A stretch of DNA of 64,000 nt from Planctomycetia bacterium (GTDB taxonomy: Bacteria > Planctomycetota > Phycisphaerae > UBA1845 > UTPLA1): NCBI GenBank assembly GCA_015200345.1, contig CP054187.1, positions 1-64,000 of the forward strand, in the 5' to 3' direction. Made by a program: the position numbers and the translations under genes. This document shows, in pieces, positions 10,472-18,890 of the stretch (position 1 is the stretch's first letter; every line of letters begins with the position of its first letter). The notes below the pieces were generated by a model. The model was given only the letters and a program-made list of their open reading frames with translations. It ran no database searches and was not told the origin of the DNA.

Positions 10472-12043
10472 TTAGCGCCCTCCGCGGAAGAACGTCCCCA
10501 GCGTGCGCAGCAGGATGATGAGATCCAGTTCAAGCGACATGTGCTTGATGTAGTAGAGGTCGTGCTGAAGCTTCAAGCGGGCATCGTGTACGTCGGCGGC
10601 GTACGCCAGGTTGATCTGTGCCCAGCCGGTCAGGCCCGGCTTGACGAGATGGCGTTCGTGATAGTGGGGGATGAGCATTGCCAGGGGTTTGACAAACTCC
10701 GGTCGCTCGGGTCGCGGGCCGACGAAGGACATGTCCCCGCGGAGAATGTTCCACAACTGGGGCAGCTCATCCAGACGTGATCGGCGCAGCCAGTGGCCGA
10801 TCGTCGTCACGCGATCGTCGTTGGCCGCTGCCCACGTTGTGCCGTTGGCTTCGGCATCGACGCGCATCGTGCGAAATTTGTAGAGCGTGAAACGCCGACC
10901 GCCGCGACCGACTCGCGTCTGGCTGTACAGCGCGGGTCCGCCATCCTGGATACGCACGATGAGTGCGATGGCCATCAACAGCGGGGCGGCAATGATTAAA
11001 CCGCAGGTGGCGCCGATCAGATCCGCACAGCGCTTCACAAATGCATGCTCGCGACGATGGCCTTTCAGATCCGCTGATAGGAACCAGCGCGGTGAGATAT
11101 GCGAGACCGGCACCTGTCCATACGCGGTCTCGAAAAAGGTCGTTTCATCGGTGACGCGACAACCCAGATGCAAACACTGCATCGCCGCCGCCGCGTGCGT
11201 GGCGTCGCGACAGGCCTCCTCGGCGACGATGACCTCCGCCACGTCGAATTCGCGGCAAATGCGCGGTGCTTCAGCGGCCGAGCCGACGATGGGGATGTCC
11301 GATGCGAAATTTCCATGCCGTGCATCGGCATGGTCCAGTGCGACACCAATCAGGCGATAGCCCGGAACGCATCCGCGACGCACCGAGCGTATGATCGTGC
11401 CGGTCAGCGGTCCTCGGCCCAGAACGAGCAGCCCGCGACGCACTTCCCGCACCGATTGATGGGCCAGCAGTCGGATGCACGGCGCCAGCACCAGAAACGC
11501 CAGAAAACCAAACGCGACGGTGCGGCGGCTCAAGCTGGAGAACATGAACAGATCGGTGATCAGCCAGGTCGCCAGGACCGCCGCCACAATCGTAATGAGA
11601 CATCGCGCGAGAATGCGAGAACGTGCCCAAAGGGTATTGGATTCGTACAACCCGAAGATGTTCCCCGCGATGGCGACGCAGGTGGCGAGGATCAGAGCGG
11701 GCATCCAGGGTTGAAACTCCCCGAGCGGCCACGGAGTCGGTGACCACCAGACAAGTCGGTGGTGGCCGATCAGCATGACGGAAATCACCAGAAGGATGTC
11801 GGCTGCCATCCACGCGGCGCGCGGCAGGTGGAGCAGGTGCCGTCCCAGAACCGAACCGGCAGGAACATCCGTCGACGAGGGGATCGAAACAGTCGTTGGC
11901 GCGCGGACCGGCGCCGCCTGCGGGGCTGCAATCGGGCCGGCAGGCTGCACGATCAAATCGAGGGGGGCCAGAACGTTGGCGCTCACGCGCGTCGAATCCT
12001 CCGGATGGACGGTATTGGTATCGGACGCGATCTGTCCCGACAT
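10472..12043 (-). CDS. Polyprenyl glycosylphosphotransferase (WcaJ/ExoY type)
   Basis: About 523 residues. It transfers a sugar-1-phosphate to undecaprenyl phosphate, the first membrane step of exopolysaccharide assembly. After a variable N-terminal ~80 residues come about four membrane helices (from AWMAADILLVISVMLIG), a CoA-binding-like Rossmann domain (LLVLGRGPLTGTIIRSV), a fifth hydrophobic segment, and the catalytic sugar-transferase domain with KRCADLIGAT, YSQTRVGRGG, LYKFRTM, LDELPQLWNILRGDMSFVGPRP and KPGLTGWAQI. The start at 12043 is tentative: the frame stays open to 12523, but that extension is Arg/Pro-rich and reads like noncoding sequence. A second enzyme of this family is at 28093-29520. 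Confidence 0.9.
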   Translation of the reverse strand: MSGQIASDTNTVHPEDSTRVSANVLAPLDLIVQPAGPIAAPQAAPVRAPTTVSIPSSTDVPAGSVLGRHLLHLPRAAWMAADILLVISVMLIGHHRLVWWSPTPWPLGEFQPWMPALILATCVAIAGNIFGLYESNTLWARSRILARCLITIVAAVLATWLITDLFMFSSLSRRTVAFGFLAFLVLAPCIRLLAHQSVREVRRGLLVLGRGPLTGTIIRSVRRGCVPGYRLIGVALDHADARHGNFASDIPIVGSAAEAPRICREFDVAEVIVAEEACRDATHAAAAMQCLHLGCRVTDETTFFETAYGQVPVSHISPRWFLSADLKGHRREHAFVKRCADLIGATCGLIIAAPLLMAIALIVRIQDGGPALYSQTRVGRGGRRFTLYKFRTMRVDAEANGTTWAAANDDRVTTIGHWLRRSRLDELPQLWNILRGDMSFVGPRPERPEFVKPLAMLIPHYHERHLVKPGLTGWAQINLAYAADVHDARLKLQHDLYYIKHMSLELDLIILLRTLGTFFRGGR

Positions 12044-12219
12044 GAGATGACGACAAAGGCACTTTCGGCGATTCAATCCGTCGCGTCCGGCGAGAATTGC
12101 GCGGGGCGATCGCTCTCGATACGCGGTGACACAAGTTTGCGGGCGGTAACTCCGATAAAACGAGAGTCGCGGTGGGTTCCTTTCGCCGCGTGAGAAAAAG
12201 TTCAACCAGGCAGCCCGCG

Positions 12220-13029
12220 ATGCGGAATTGGAAAATCCTGATGCCGGTGCTTTATGCCACGGCGCTGATGGCGGCCTCCATCGGAGCCTGCGAGGAGAAA
12301 CCGTACAAGCGCGCGTGGCGCGTTCAGCCGCCGGAGGATGAATTGGGGGCGGTGCCCGTCGAGCCTCGTGACATTGGATTGACACTCGATGACGCGGCGG
12401 TCGACGGTCGACACGTTCTGGATGCGTCGCCGAGCCACGGTCGGTTTCCGACGGGATTAAGCGTCGTGCAGGTTGTGGCCATCGCTGACGGACCCGAGGC
12501 GACGCGCACGGTTCGGCCGGCACAGATGGCGGTGGATCGTCAGGCCTACTGGCTCGGTCTGGCGGATGATCTGCCGGGCATGCGCGAGGTCCGCGTGCAA
12601 CGCCAGCGCGGGCTGGATCCGCGTGGGGCGGATCACCGGGAGATTCTCAACGAGGCCTTGAACAGTCGCTGCAATCTGTGTCTGATCTACGCACGGGTGT
12701 TGGACACGATGGTCGATGCCGAATACTTCGGTGTGCTGTACGACGCGAGATCGGGCACGGCGCTGGCGGCGTTTCGCTGCCCGGTCAAGTTGCAGAAACA
12801 GCAACGCAAGGCGTGCGATCATCATGAGCACGAGTATGACGACGGCGAGTGCATTTCCAGCTACCTCGCCGAGGCGAAGCTGCGACAGATGGTCCGCGAC
12901 ACGCTTTGGGATCTGGCCCAGCGCGACCAACGCGATGCGACGACCCAACCCAGCCCGTGGCAATCCGATTCTCCGCTCGCGCCGCGGCCCAGCGACTTCT
13001 GGCGGCTGTTGGATCGTTACGGGCGGTGA
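12220..13029 (+). CDS. Lipoprotein of unknown function
   Basis: A 269-residue protein with a lipoprotein signal (VLYATALMAASIGAC). I do not recognise a domain. It contains a Cys-bearing segment (SRCNLCLIYA), a short charged stretch rich in His, Glu and Asp (ACDHHEHEYDDGEC), and a C-terminal helical part (YLAEAKLRQMVRDTL). It is encoded between, and opposite to, two exopolysaccharide enzymes. Its 3' end overlaps the CapK-like gene by 13 bases tail-to-tail. ATG 12220 is chosen because the signal peptide begins there; no strong RBS is seen. Confidence 0.65.
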   Translation: MRNWKILMPVLYATALMAASIGACEEKPYKRAWRVQPPEDELGAVPVEPRDIGLTLDDAAVDGRHVLDASPSHGRFPTGLSVVQVVAIADGPEATRTVRPAQMAVDRQAYWLGLADDLPGMREVRVQRQRGLDPRGADHREILNEALNSRCNLCLIYARVLDTMVDAEYFGVLYDARSGTALAAFRCPVKLQKQQRKACDHHEHEYDDGECISSYLAEAKLRQMVRDTLWDLAQRDQRDATTQPSPWQSDSPLAPRPSDFWRLLDRYGR

Positions 13030-14396
13030 GGCGGCGTTTCGCTTGCCAGACTGATGACGCTTCGGTGCTTGCCGGAGGTGGCGGCATCGATCCGATCGAC
13101 GCGATGAATGCGCACCGGCGTTCCGGCGCCGATGCACGAAGCCAGTTTTGATGCCAGCAACGAATGCGATTGCGCGGTCAGCGTCGAGTCCGCGACAACC
13201 CGCACATCCAGGCTCAAATCCGTCTGCTGAATCACTTGATATTGCACAATGCCCGGCTGCTCGCGCAGCACGTAGAGCACCGAAAGCGCATGGGCCGCGC
13301 CGCCCTCGGTGGTGCGAAGCATATCCGTGCGCCGCCCGGCGACGACATCGAGGCACGTCAGCCCGCGACCGCAGGAGCACGGCGCAGCGCGCAAGGCGCC
13401 CAGGTCGCCGGTTCGATAGCGAATGAATGGCATCGCCCACGCATCAAGATTGGTGATGGTGATTTCCCCGATTTCACCATTCGACAAAGGCCGGCCGCGC
13501 GGGTCGAGAACTTCCACGATGACACCTTCCATCGCGATGTGATACGACCCGGCCGGGCACTGGTGCGCAATGAAACCGGCCTCGCGCGCGCCGTAGCCAT
13601 CCGCCACGGGGCAGGGGACGGCTTCCTCGATGGCAGCCCGATCAGCGGGATTGAGCCATTCGCCTGTTGTGAAGACCGCGCGCAGCGCGGGGTTGGCAAA
13701 GCGCCTCCCGGTGGCGCGAGCGTACCGAACGAGCCGCGCTAGGCTGCTGGGATAGCCGAACAAGTGCACCGGATTAAAGCGCTGAATGACATCGAGGTGA
13801 CGCGCCATCGTGCGGGGTGTCATGTTGAACGCGCTAATCAGCCGGTGGTTAATCAGCCGATCGCGCACCGACTTGAATCGATCCTGCGATGATAATTCCA
13901 CCGGCGCGCCCCACAGGTATAGCTCCCGCTCGCCGAGATCGATGCCGAACCAGCGGCGCGTACGCGCGCGCGCGGCCTGGTCCGCCGCCTGGCGCGCGCG
14001 GTCGATGTAAAATTGCAGCGGCTGCCCGGTGCTCCCGCCGGTGGTGGAGGGAATCCGGTGGTGGAGCGCGGCCGGATCCTGCAAGGCGTTGATATTTCGC
14101 CGAATGTCATCCTTGGACAGCGTCGGGAGTCGAGCGAGATCGCCCAAGTCGAATCGTTCGATATCGCGCGAGCGCATCCCCGCCCGCTCGAATTGCCGTC
14201 GGTAGTAAGGAACTCGACCGGCTGCTCCTCTCACCAGTTGGCGAAGCCTGGTTTCTTGAAGCTCGATCAGGGCCTGCGGGTCCATCCATTGCGACCGTTC
14301 CAATTCCCGCAGCCGGCGAAGCGTGGGCCGCCGGCAGAAACGCTCATGCAGGGGGAACACCAGTCGCCGGACAAGCGGGGGATACATGACTTGCAA
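13017..14396 (-). CDS. CapK/PaaK-like adenylate-forming enzyme
   Basis: A 459-residue member of the phenylacetate-CoA ligase-like (CapK, coenzyme F390 synthetase) branch of AMP-binding enzymes. The P-loop-like TTGGSTGQPLQF is conserved, followed by HLFGYPSSLARLVRYA, the adenine-binding DGYGAREAGFIAHQCP, FIRYRTGDLG and a Cys-containing CSCGRGL. CapK-type proteins occur in capsule and exopolysaccharide loci and are thought to activate an acyl group for polymer decoration; the substrate is unknown. It is separated from the glycosylphosphotransferase gene by the convergent lipoprotein gene. Confidence 0.85.
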   Translation of the reverse strand: MQVMYPPLVRRLVFPLHERFCRRPTLRRLRELERSQWMDPQALIELQETRLRQLVRGAAGRVPYYRRQFERAGMRSRDIERFDLGDLARLPTLSKDDIRRNINALQDPAALHHRIPSTTGGSTGQPLQFYIDRARQAADQAARARTRRWFGIDLGERELYLWGAPVELSSQDRFKSVRDRLINHRLISAFNMTPRTMARHLDVIQRFNPVHLFGYPSSLARLVRYARATGRRFANPALRAVFTTGEWLNPADRAAIEEAVPCPVADGYGAREAGFIAHQCPAGSYHIAMEGVIVEVLDPRGRPLSNGEIGEITITNLDAWAMPFIRYRTGDLGALRAAPCSCGRGLTCLDVVAGRRTDMLRTTEGGAAHALSVLYVLREQPGIVQYQVIQQTDLSLDVRVVADSTLTAQSHSLLASKLASCIGAGTPVRIHRVDRIDAATSGKHRSVISLASETPPHRP

Positions 14397-14570
14397 CAGC
14401 TCCGGGAACGGCCATTCCGGACGGTTTCTGCATGCGGCCGGTTGATTTTGTATCGGCCTCGCAACAAGGCAGCCTGAAAAGGGGCGTGGAATCGGTGGCG
14501 GGAGCAGGAATCATGCGATATAGTAGTGAAAGACGCAGCGCGGCCGAGGCAATGCGGGCAGAAAGGTCGG

Positions 14571-14825
14571 ATGGCGATGGAATCTCACGAATACATGCTG
14601 GCGTTTCTGGGAAATCTGGGCCCGTGGGAGTTGATCGTCATCGGCATTGTCGCGCTGCTTCTTTTCGGCAAGCGCCTGCCGGAAGTGGGCCGATCCCTGG
14701 GGCGTGGGATCGTCGAATTCAAAAAAGGCCTGCGTGAGACGGGCGATGAGATCAACGCCGCCGGGAACACGACGGGATCCGACACCGCGCGGCCTGCCAA
14801 GTCGGCGGATAAGCCGATGGACTAA
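14571..14825 (+). CDS. tatA: Twin-arginine translocase TatA/TatE
   Basis: An 84-residue protein with the TatA architecture: one N-terminal transmembrane helix (GPWELIVIGIVALLLFG), the FG hinge followed by KRLPEVGRSLGRGIVEFKKG amphipathic helix, then a short polar tail. TatA oligomers form the channel that exports folded proteins. AAAGG precedes ATG 14571. TatB and TatC are not adjacent, a common arrangement in this phylum. Confidence 0.92.
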   Translation: MAMESHEYMLAFLGNLGPWELIVIGIVALLLFGKRLPEVGRSLGRGIVEFKKGLRETGDEINAAGNTTGSDTARPAKSADKPMD

Positions 14826-15210
14826 GCACGTAATTCGACGCACCTGGCGATGCCGCGCCGTTGCCAGTTTACTTTTGCTAATCTGAATCGACCCCCGCGT
14901 CGTGCCATCGGAATGTCGTCCACGCCCGTGATGGGTTGCTCGAGCGATTCGCCGGGAATACTCGGACCATTGGGCGGGGCGCCGATCGGTGCTCAATTGG
15001 ATACTCGCGGTCATTTCACACGTGGTTGCCCCGGGCATGCCACCATTATCTGCCGCGGATCAAACGTCCGAGATGCGTTGGGTTAGATGCCCCATTGCTG
15101 CCTCCATACCCGCCCTGATTGATCACTTCACGTCCGTCAACGTCCGATGACAACCCATCGAAGCGGGGTATGGCCGGTCCCCGGCAGCGCGTACCCACCC
15201 GCGCATCGGA
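14826..15210. other. Intergenic region, nothing recognised
   Basis: A 385-base gap between tatA and the response-regulator gene. Short frames here lack homology or RBS. It presumably carries the promoter of the signalling gene; no clear element could be assigned. Confidence 0.4.
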
Positions 15211-15645
15211 GTGAAACATCGCTTGTTTGAGAACCTTCAACAGGTTGGCGAGCTGACGGCGATGGTCGTGGACGACGACCCTCGGCTGCGCGCCCTGTGC
15301 CGCGCGCTGCTGGAGCGCGACGGGTGGCAGGTGCTCGAAGCGTCGGACGGCGCCAAGGCGATCGAAATCGCCCAATCACAGCCGCTCGACGCTATCGTTA
15401 TGGATGTCGTGATGCCCGGCATGGATGGTTACGAAACCACGCGCGCTCTGCGAGCCGACGCCATGACCGCCAACACGCCGATCGTGATGCTTAGCGCGTG
15501 CGTGGAACCCGATGCGGTGCTTCAGGGCCTGAAAAGCGGCGCGGATGAATACCTCGGCAAACCGGTTCATCCGGAGGAATTCATCCTGCGAATGCGAGCG
15601 ATGAGCCGGCTGCGTCGGGTCGCGCGCGAGCTGGAGCGCAGCTAA
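15211..15645 (+). CDS. Response-regulator receiver; N-terminal part of a split HD-GYP regulator
   Basis: A 144-residue frame starting at GTG 15211. It is a complete receiver domain: acidic pair in MVVDDDPRLRALC, phospho-acceptor Asp in IVMDVVMPGMDGYE, the Ser switch in VMLSAC and the conserved Lys in LGKPVHPEEF. It ends with a coiled-coil-like linker (VARELERS) and TAA. The same reading frame continues without a shift into the GAF/HD-GYP gene, and the residues just after the TAA continue the linker (ERLGEQSWALN). This looks like the front of a receiver-GAF-HD-GYP protein interrupted by a nonsense codon. Confidence 0.85.
   Translation: MKHRLFENLQQVGELTAMVVDDDPRLRALCRALLERDGWQVLEASDGAKAIEIAQSQPLDAIVMDVVMPGMDGYETTRALRADAMTANTPIVMLSACVEPDAVLQGLKSGADEYLGKPVHPEEFILRMRAMSRLRRVARELERS
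15643..15645 (+). other. In-frame TAA splitting receiver and GAF/HD-GYP halves
   Basis: The TAA lies between LERS and ERLGEQSWALN in one uninterrupted frame spanning 15211-16914. Receiver-GAF-HD-GYP fusions commonly have a linker of this type, and a Tyr codon (TAT or TAC) at this spot would give a normal coiled coil. One base change accounts for it. Confidence 0.7.
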
Positions 15646-15672
15646 GAGCGACTGGGCGAACAGTCGTGGGCA

Positions 15673-16914
15673 TTGAATTGTCTGCTGGACTTCTCCACGG
15701 CGCTTTCGCGGGCGGAAACGCTTGAGGCGGTCTATGACCGGATGCTGGGATTGGCGGTCACGTTGACCGCATGTCGCCGCGTCATCATCGCCATTTCAAT
15801 CGATAACGGCGATCTGGATGTCGTTCGTGCGAGCCGTCGTGAAGACATGATGGCGGGGCCGATCGCGCGCGTGGGCACGATCTGCGGCGAAGTGATGGAA
15901 ACCGGCAAGACGCTGGTGGTGGAAGACGACCAGGCGGCCTCCCAGTGGTCCGGTCGAGCGGATTTTGACTTCCTTACTCATGCGCCGAGCGTGGCGATCC
16001 CGATCACGTCACGCGATCAGTCTCTGGGGGTCATCTGCGCGAGCGGCCGCGTCGGTGGAGGCCTGTTCACGCCGCAGGATCTGGAGTATCTCGAACTGGC
16101 AGCCGCGTATGCGGCCTCCGCGATACACATGATCCAGACCTGCAAGGCACGCGATGCGGCGCGCGATGCCATCGTCGTCGGCCTGGCGCAACTTGCCGAA
16201 CATCGCGACGACGACACCGGAAAACACCTTGAGCGCGTGGCCAGTTACTGCGTCGAGATCGCCGAAGCCCTGCGAGAAGACGCGCCGTACGATCGGATCG
16301 TCACCGATGAATTCTTGAGCAACCTACAGCTCGCGGCGCCGCTGCACGACATCGGTAAAGTCGCCATTCCCGACGCCATCCTCCTCAAGCCCGGTCGGCT
16401 GACCACCGAGGAGCGCGACGTCATGCGCATGCATACGGCGATCGGCGCTGAAACCATTCGTTCGCTCATGGCCCACGCCCCCGATTCCGCATTCTTGCGA
16501 ATGGCCGAGGACATCACCCATGCGCATCACGAATGGTTTGACGGCCGCGGCTACCCGCGCCAGCTTACGGGTGAGCAGATTCCGCTGGCCGCTCGCATTG
16601 TCGCCATCGCCGACGTCTACGACGCCCTGCGTACCGAGCGCATCTACAAACAGCGGATGTCGCATGACCAAGCCGTGAAGCACATCCTCGAAGCCTCGGG
16701 CACGCAATTCGATCCCGTTCTTGTCGAAGCCTTCTTCCGCCAACTGAAGGCCATTGAACGATTGGCCGCGCACCTGTCGGATCGAAATGCGGGCGCCAAA
16801 CACCATCGTTCCAATCACGTCGCTTGGGCGAACAGAAAGGTCAATCCGGAGAGCGTCACCCCGCAGTCGGAAACTCAAGCGGATGCCCTGCGACCATCTG
16901 AACGTGCTTCGTGA
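15673..16914 (+). CDS. GAF + HD-GYP c-di-GMP phosphodiesterase; C-terminal part of a split regulator
   Basis: A 413-residue frame if started at TTG 15673. It has a GAF domain (about residues 5-155), then an HD-GYP domain with HLERVASYC, the metal-binding HDIGK, HTAIGAETI, HAHHEWFDGRGYP and IADVYDALRTERIYK. HD-GYP enzymes hydrolyse cyclic di-GMP. No RBS precedes the TTG and the reading frame is continuous with the receiver gene upstream except for one TAA. Translation would need readthrough, reinitiation or a different start. The last ~60 residues are unconserved. The catalytic core looks intact, so the phosphodiesterase may be expressed without its receiver, or be silent. Confidence 0.85.
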   Translation: MNCLLDFSTALSRAETLEAVYDRMLGLAVTLTACRRVIIAISIDNGDLDVVRASRREDMMAGPIARVGTICGEVMETGKTLVVEDDQAASQWSGRADFDFLTHAPSVAIPITSRDQSLGVICASGRVGGGLFTPQDLEYLELAAAYAASAIHMIQTCKARDAARDAIVVGLAQLAEHRDDDTGKHLERVASYCVEIAEALREDAPYDRIVTDEFLSNLQLAAPLHDIGKVAIPDAILLKPGRLTTEERDVMRMHTAIGAETIRSLMAHAPDSAFLRMAEDITHAHHEWFDGRGYPRQLTGEQIPLAARIVAIADVYDALRTERIYKQRMSHDQAVKHILEASGTQFDPVLVEAFFRQLKAIERLAAHLSDRNAGAKHHRSNHVAWANRKVNPESVTPQSETQADALRPSERAS

Positions 16915-16977
16915 AACCGCTGCCGGTCTGCGTTTCATCGCGGGCCGGTCCATCTCCATTTGAGTAATCTGTCGATC

Positions 16978-17226
16978 TTGTCACCTCCGTGGTACAGTTG
17001 ACAGCCCGGCTGCCAGTCAGATTGACACGCTCCGCCATGCACGGCTGCACTCTGCTTATCGCTGTTACTTCTGCATTGACAGTAAGTTACGAGCATTTTC
17101 CGCCGTTTGAATCGCCCGGCATCTCCCGCTGGCACGCGATGTGCTTATGGCTCGCAGGAGCTTTCACAGGTCGGTCGGGTCCGAACCTGAAATCCAGACG
17201 GAGAACTTGTTGCGCGGAGGTGACGA
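16978..17226 (+). promoter_or_regulatory. Possible anti-Shine-Dalgarno pairing in hsp20 leader
   Basis: Bases 16978-16991 (TTGTCACCTCCGTG) are complementary to 17213-17226 (CGCGGAGGTGACGA), which contains the strong GGAGG of the first hsp20 gene. The duplex would be 14 bp with two G-U wobbles and an uninterrupted 10-bp Watson-Crick core, burying the whole RBS. If the transcript starts before 16978 this could act as an RNA thermometer. No transcription start or other leader structure is known, so the role is inference. The rest of 16915-17229 holds no gene I can support. Confidence 0.35.
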
Positions 17227-17229
17227 ATC

Positions 17230-17652
17230 ATGTTCATGAATCGAATGCTGCTGGCGCCGGAACTGGTCCGGCGGGAGATGAGCGAGCTGCTTGACAACGT
17301 TTTCAACGGTCGCGAGGCCCGAGCGCGCACCTTCCCGGCGTTGAACATCTGGGAGGAGGGCGACCATCTGTTCGCCGAGGCCGAGTTGCCCGGGCTGGGA
17401 ATGGAAGACATCGAGCTGTTCGTCGTCGGTAGCGAGCTGACCATCAAGGGGCAGCGCAAGCCGATGGTCGAGGAGAACGCCAATTACCATCGTCGCGAGC
17501 GCGGCGTCGGCGAGTTCTGCCGCACGGTCACGCTCCCGGTTGAGATCGATGCCGACAAGGTTGAGGCGACCCTGAAGAACGGCGTGCTGACGGTCAAGTT
17601 GCCGAAGGCCGAGGCGGCACGTCCCCGGAAGATCAGCGTTCGCTCGGAGTAA
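17230..17652 (+). CDS. Small heat-shock protein Hsp20 (first of three)
   Basis: A 140-residue alpha-crystallin-domain chaperone. The beta-sandwich begins at FPALNIWEEGDHLFAEAELPG and ends with the conserved VEATLKNGVLTVKLPK. Small heat-shock proteins hold unfolding proteins in oligomers without ATP. The C-terminal I-x-I-type anchor is weak (RKISVRSE). GGAGG at 17216-17220 gives a strong RBS 9 bases from ATG 17230. It leads a tandem set of three divergent hsp20 genes. Confidence 0.95.
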   Translation: MFMNRMLLAPELVRREMSELLDNVFNGREARARTFPALNIWEEGDHLFAEAELPGLGMEDIELFVVGSELTIKGQRKPMVEENANYHRRERGVGEFCRTVTLPVEIDADKVEATLKNGVLTVKLPKAEAARPRKISVRSE

Positions 17653-17658
17653 CGAGGG

Positions 17659-17683
17659 AGCGGGTTTCGCTGTCAAACCCGCT
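17659..17683 (+). repeat. 9-bp perfect hairpin after first hsp20
   Basis: AGCGGGTTT and AAACCCGCT flank a 7-base loop, 7 bases after the stop of the first hsp20. No T-run follows, so it is more likely an mRNA-stabilising or processing structure, or a weak attenuator, than a terminator. A second short hairpin (CGCGCG, loop TGAAT, CGCGCG, 17708-17724) lies immediately before the RBS of the next hsp20. Confidence 0.5.
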
Positions 17684-17739
17684 GTGAATGATTGAGGAGT
17701 CAGGCGACGCGCGTGAATCGCGCGAGAGGAGAATGAGCC

Positions 17740-18147
17740 ATGTCAACGAATGCAGCCATTGACAAGCCGGCGGCGCCGCAGAACGTCGTGGCAACGCCGG
17801 AACCGACCCGCAGCGGCCGAACGTATGTGCCGGCGGTGGACATCATTGAGAAGGCCGACGAATTTCTGCTCTTTGCCGATGTGCCCGGAGCGACCGGCGA
17901 CCGGATCGACGTGAATTACGAGAACGGCCTGCTGACAATTCACGCGGATATTGATCCTGCGCCGCGATGTCGCGAAGGGTGCCTGCTTCGCGAGTATGGC
18001 GTGGGCGATTTTGATCGATCGTTCCGCATCGGCGAGGGAATCGATGCCAACGCGATTACAGCGGAGGTGCGCGACGGCGTGTTGATGCTTCGCCTGCCGA
18101 AGGTGGAGTCGGTCAAGCCGCGGCGGATCACCGTGAAATCGAAGTAA
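17740..18147 (+). CDS. Small heat-shock protein Hsp20 (second of three)
   Basis: A 135-residue alpha-crystallin protein. A disordered N-terminus (MSTNAAIDKPAAPQ) precedes YVPAVDIIEKADEFLLFADVPG. The domain continues to the typical ITAEVRDGVLMLRLPK and ends RRITVKSK, where I-x-V can serve as the oligomer anchor. GAGGAG precedes ATG 17740, directly downstream of a GC-rich hairpin. It is clearly diverged from its two neighbours, so this is an old duplication; the different termini suggest mixed oligomers or distinct clients. Confidence 0.93.
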   Translation: MSTNAAIDKPAAPQNVVATPEPTRSGRTYVPAVDIIEKADEFLLFADVPGATGDRIDVNYENGLLTIHADIDPAPRCREGCLLREYGVGDFDRSFRIGEGIDANAITAEVRDGVLMLRLPKVESVKPRRITVKSK

Positions 18148-18286
18148 CTTTGCGACACAAGCGTTGAAGGAAATCACACGGGACGCGGCGCGACCGGCCA
18201 ACAGGAAAATGTCGGAATTCGGATAAGCGATCGGCCGGCGCGTCCCCCGATCACGTCAACGATTGCAGTGAAGGAGGTGTTGGTTC

Positions 18287-18763
18287 ATGAATCTGGTACC
18301 GTGGAGAAACAAACGAGAAGAGTCGATGGACACGAGCTTGGCGCGCATGCGCGAGGAGATGGACAACCTGTTCGAACGCTGGATGGGCGGCGGGCGCGGT
18401 TTCTTTGAGCCGCTGGGCGAACTGTTCCGCAGCGGCGTCGGCCCGCGCGTCGAACTGTCCGAGTCGGACAAGGAAATCACGCTCAAGGCCGAGCTGCCCG
18501 GCGTGCGACCCGACGACGTCGAGATCAGCATCGAGGGCAACATGCTCGTCCTGCGCGGTGAGAAGAAGCACGAAAAAGAAGAGCGCAAGCGAGATTACCA
18601 TTACGTCGAACGGCAGTTCGGCAGCTTCCATCGTGCGATCCCGCTGCCCAGCACGATCGATCCGAACAAGGTCGAGGCGACCTACAAGGACGGCGTGCTC
18701 TCGGTTTCGGTGGCCAAACGCCCCGAGGCCCAGCCCAAGCGCATCGCCGTGAAGGCCGGTTAA
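18287..18763 (+). CDS. Small heat-shock protein Hsp20 (third of three)
   Basis: A 158-residue protein closest to the classic bacterial class A Hsp20. The N-terminal arm includes REEMDNLFERWMGG, the crystallin domain runs from GPRVELSESDKEITLKAELPGV to VEATYKDGVLSVSVAK, and the tail KRIAVKAG holds the I-x-V anchor. Start ATG 18287 has AAGGAGG upstream. The 139-base gap from the second hsp20 suggests it may have its own promoter as well. Confidence 0.95.
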   Translation: MNLVPWRNKREESMDTSLARMREEMDNLFERWMGGGRGFFEPLGELFRSGVGPRVELSESDKEITLKAELPGVRPDDVEISIEGNMLVLRGEKKHEKEERKRDYHYVERQFGSFHRAIPLPSTIDPNKVEATYKDGVLSVSVAKRPEAQPKRIAVKAG

Positions 18764-18842
18764 CGCGCGGGCCGATCAAATCGTGCTGTCGTAGAGCCAA
18801 GACGAGACGCTTGCGTACGCGCAAATCTCGGATCTCGTCGAC

Positions 18843-18871
18843 AAGCCCCGGGTTCAAACTCGGGGCTTTCG
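18843..18871 (+). terminator. Probable terminator after the hsp20 cluster
   Basis: AAGCCCCG and CGGGGCTT form an 8-bp stem around a 10-base loop, followed by only a short TTTC. It lies 80 bases after the third hsp20 and just before the convergent MORN-like gene, so it may work as a weak terminator for the cluster. Confidence 0.55.
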
Positions 18872-18890
18872 CGCGCGCAGTTTGCCTTAA

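Noticed and set aside
12044-12523. N-terminal extension of the first sugar transferase to 12523
   Set aside because: Overlaps the divergent lipoprotein start and reads as Arg/Pro-rich noncoding translation.
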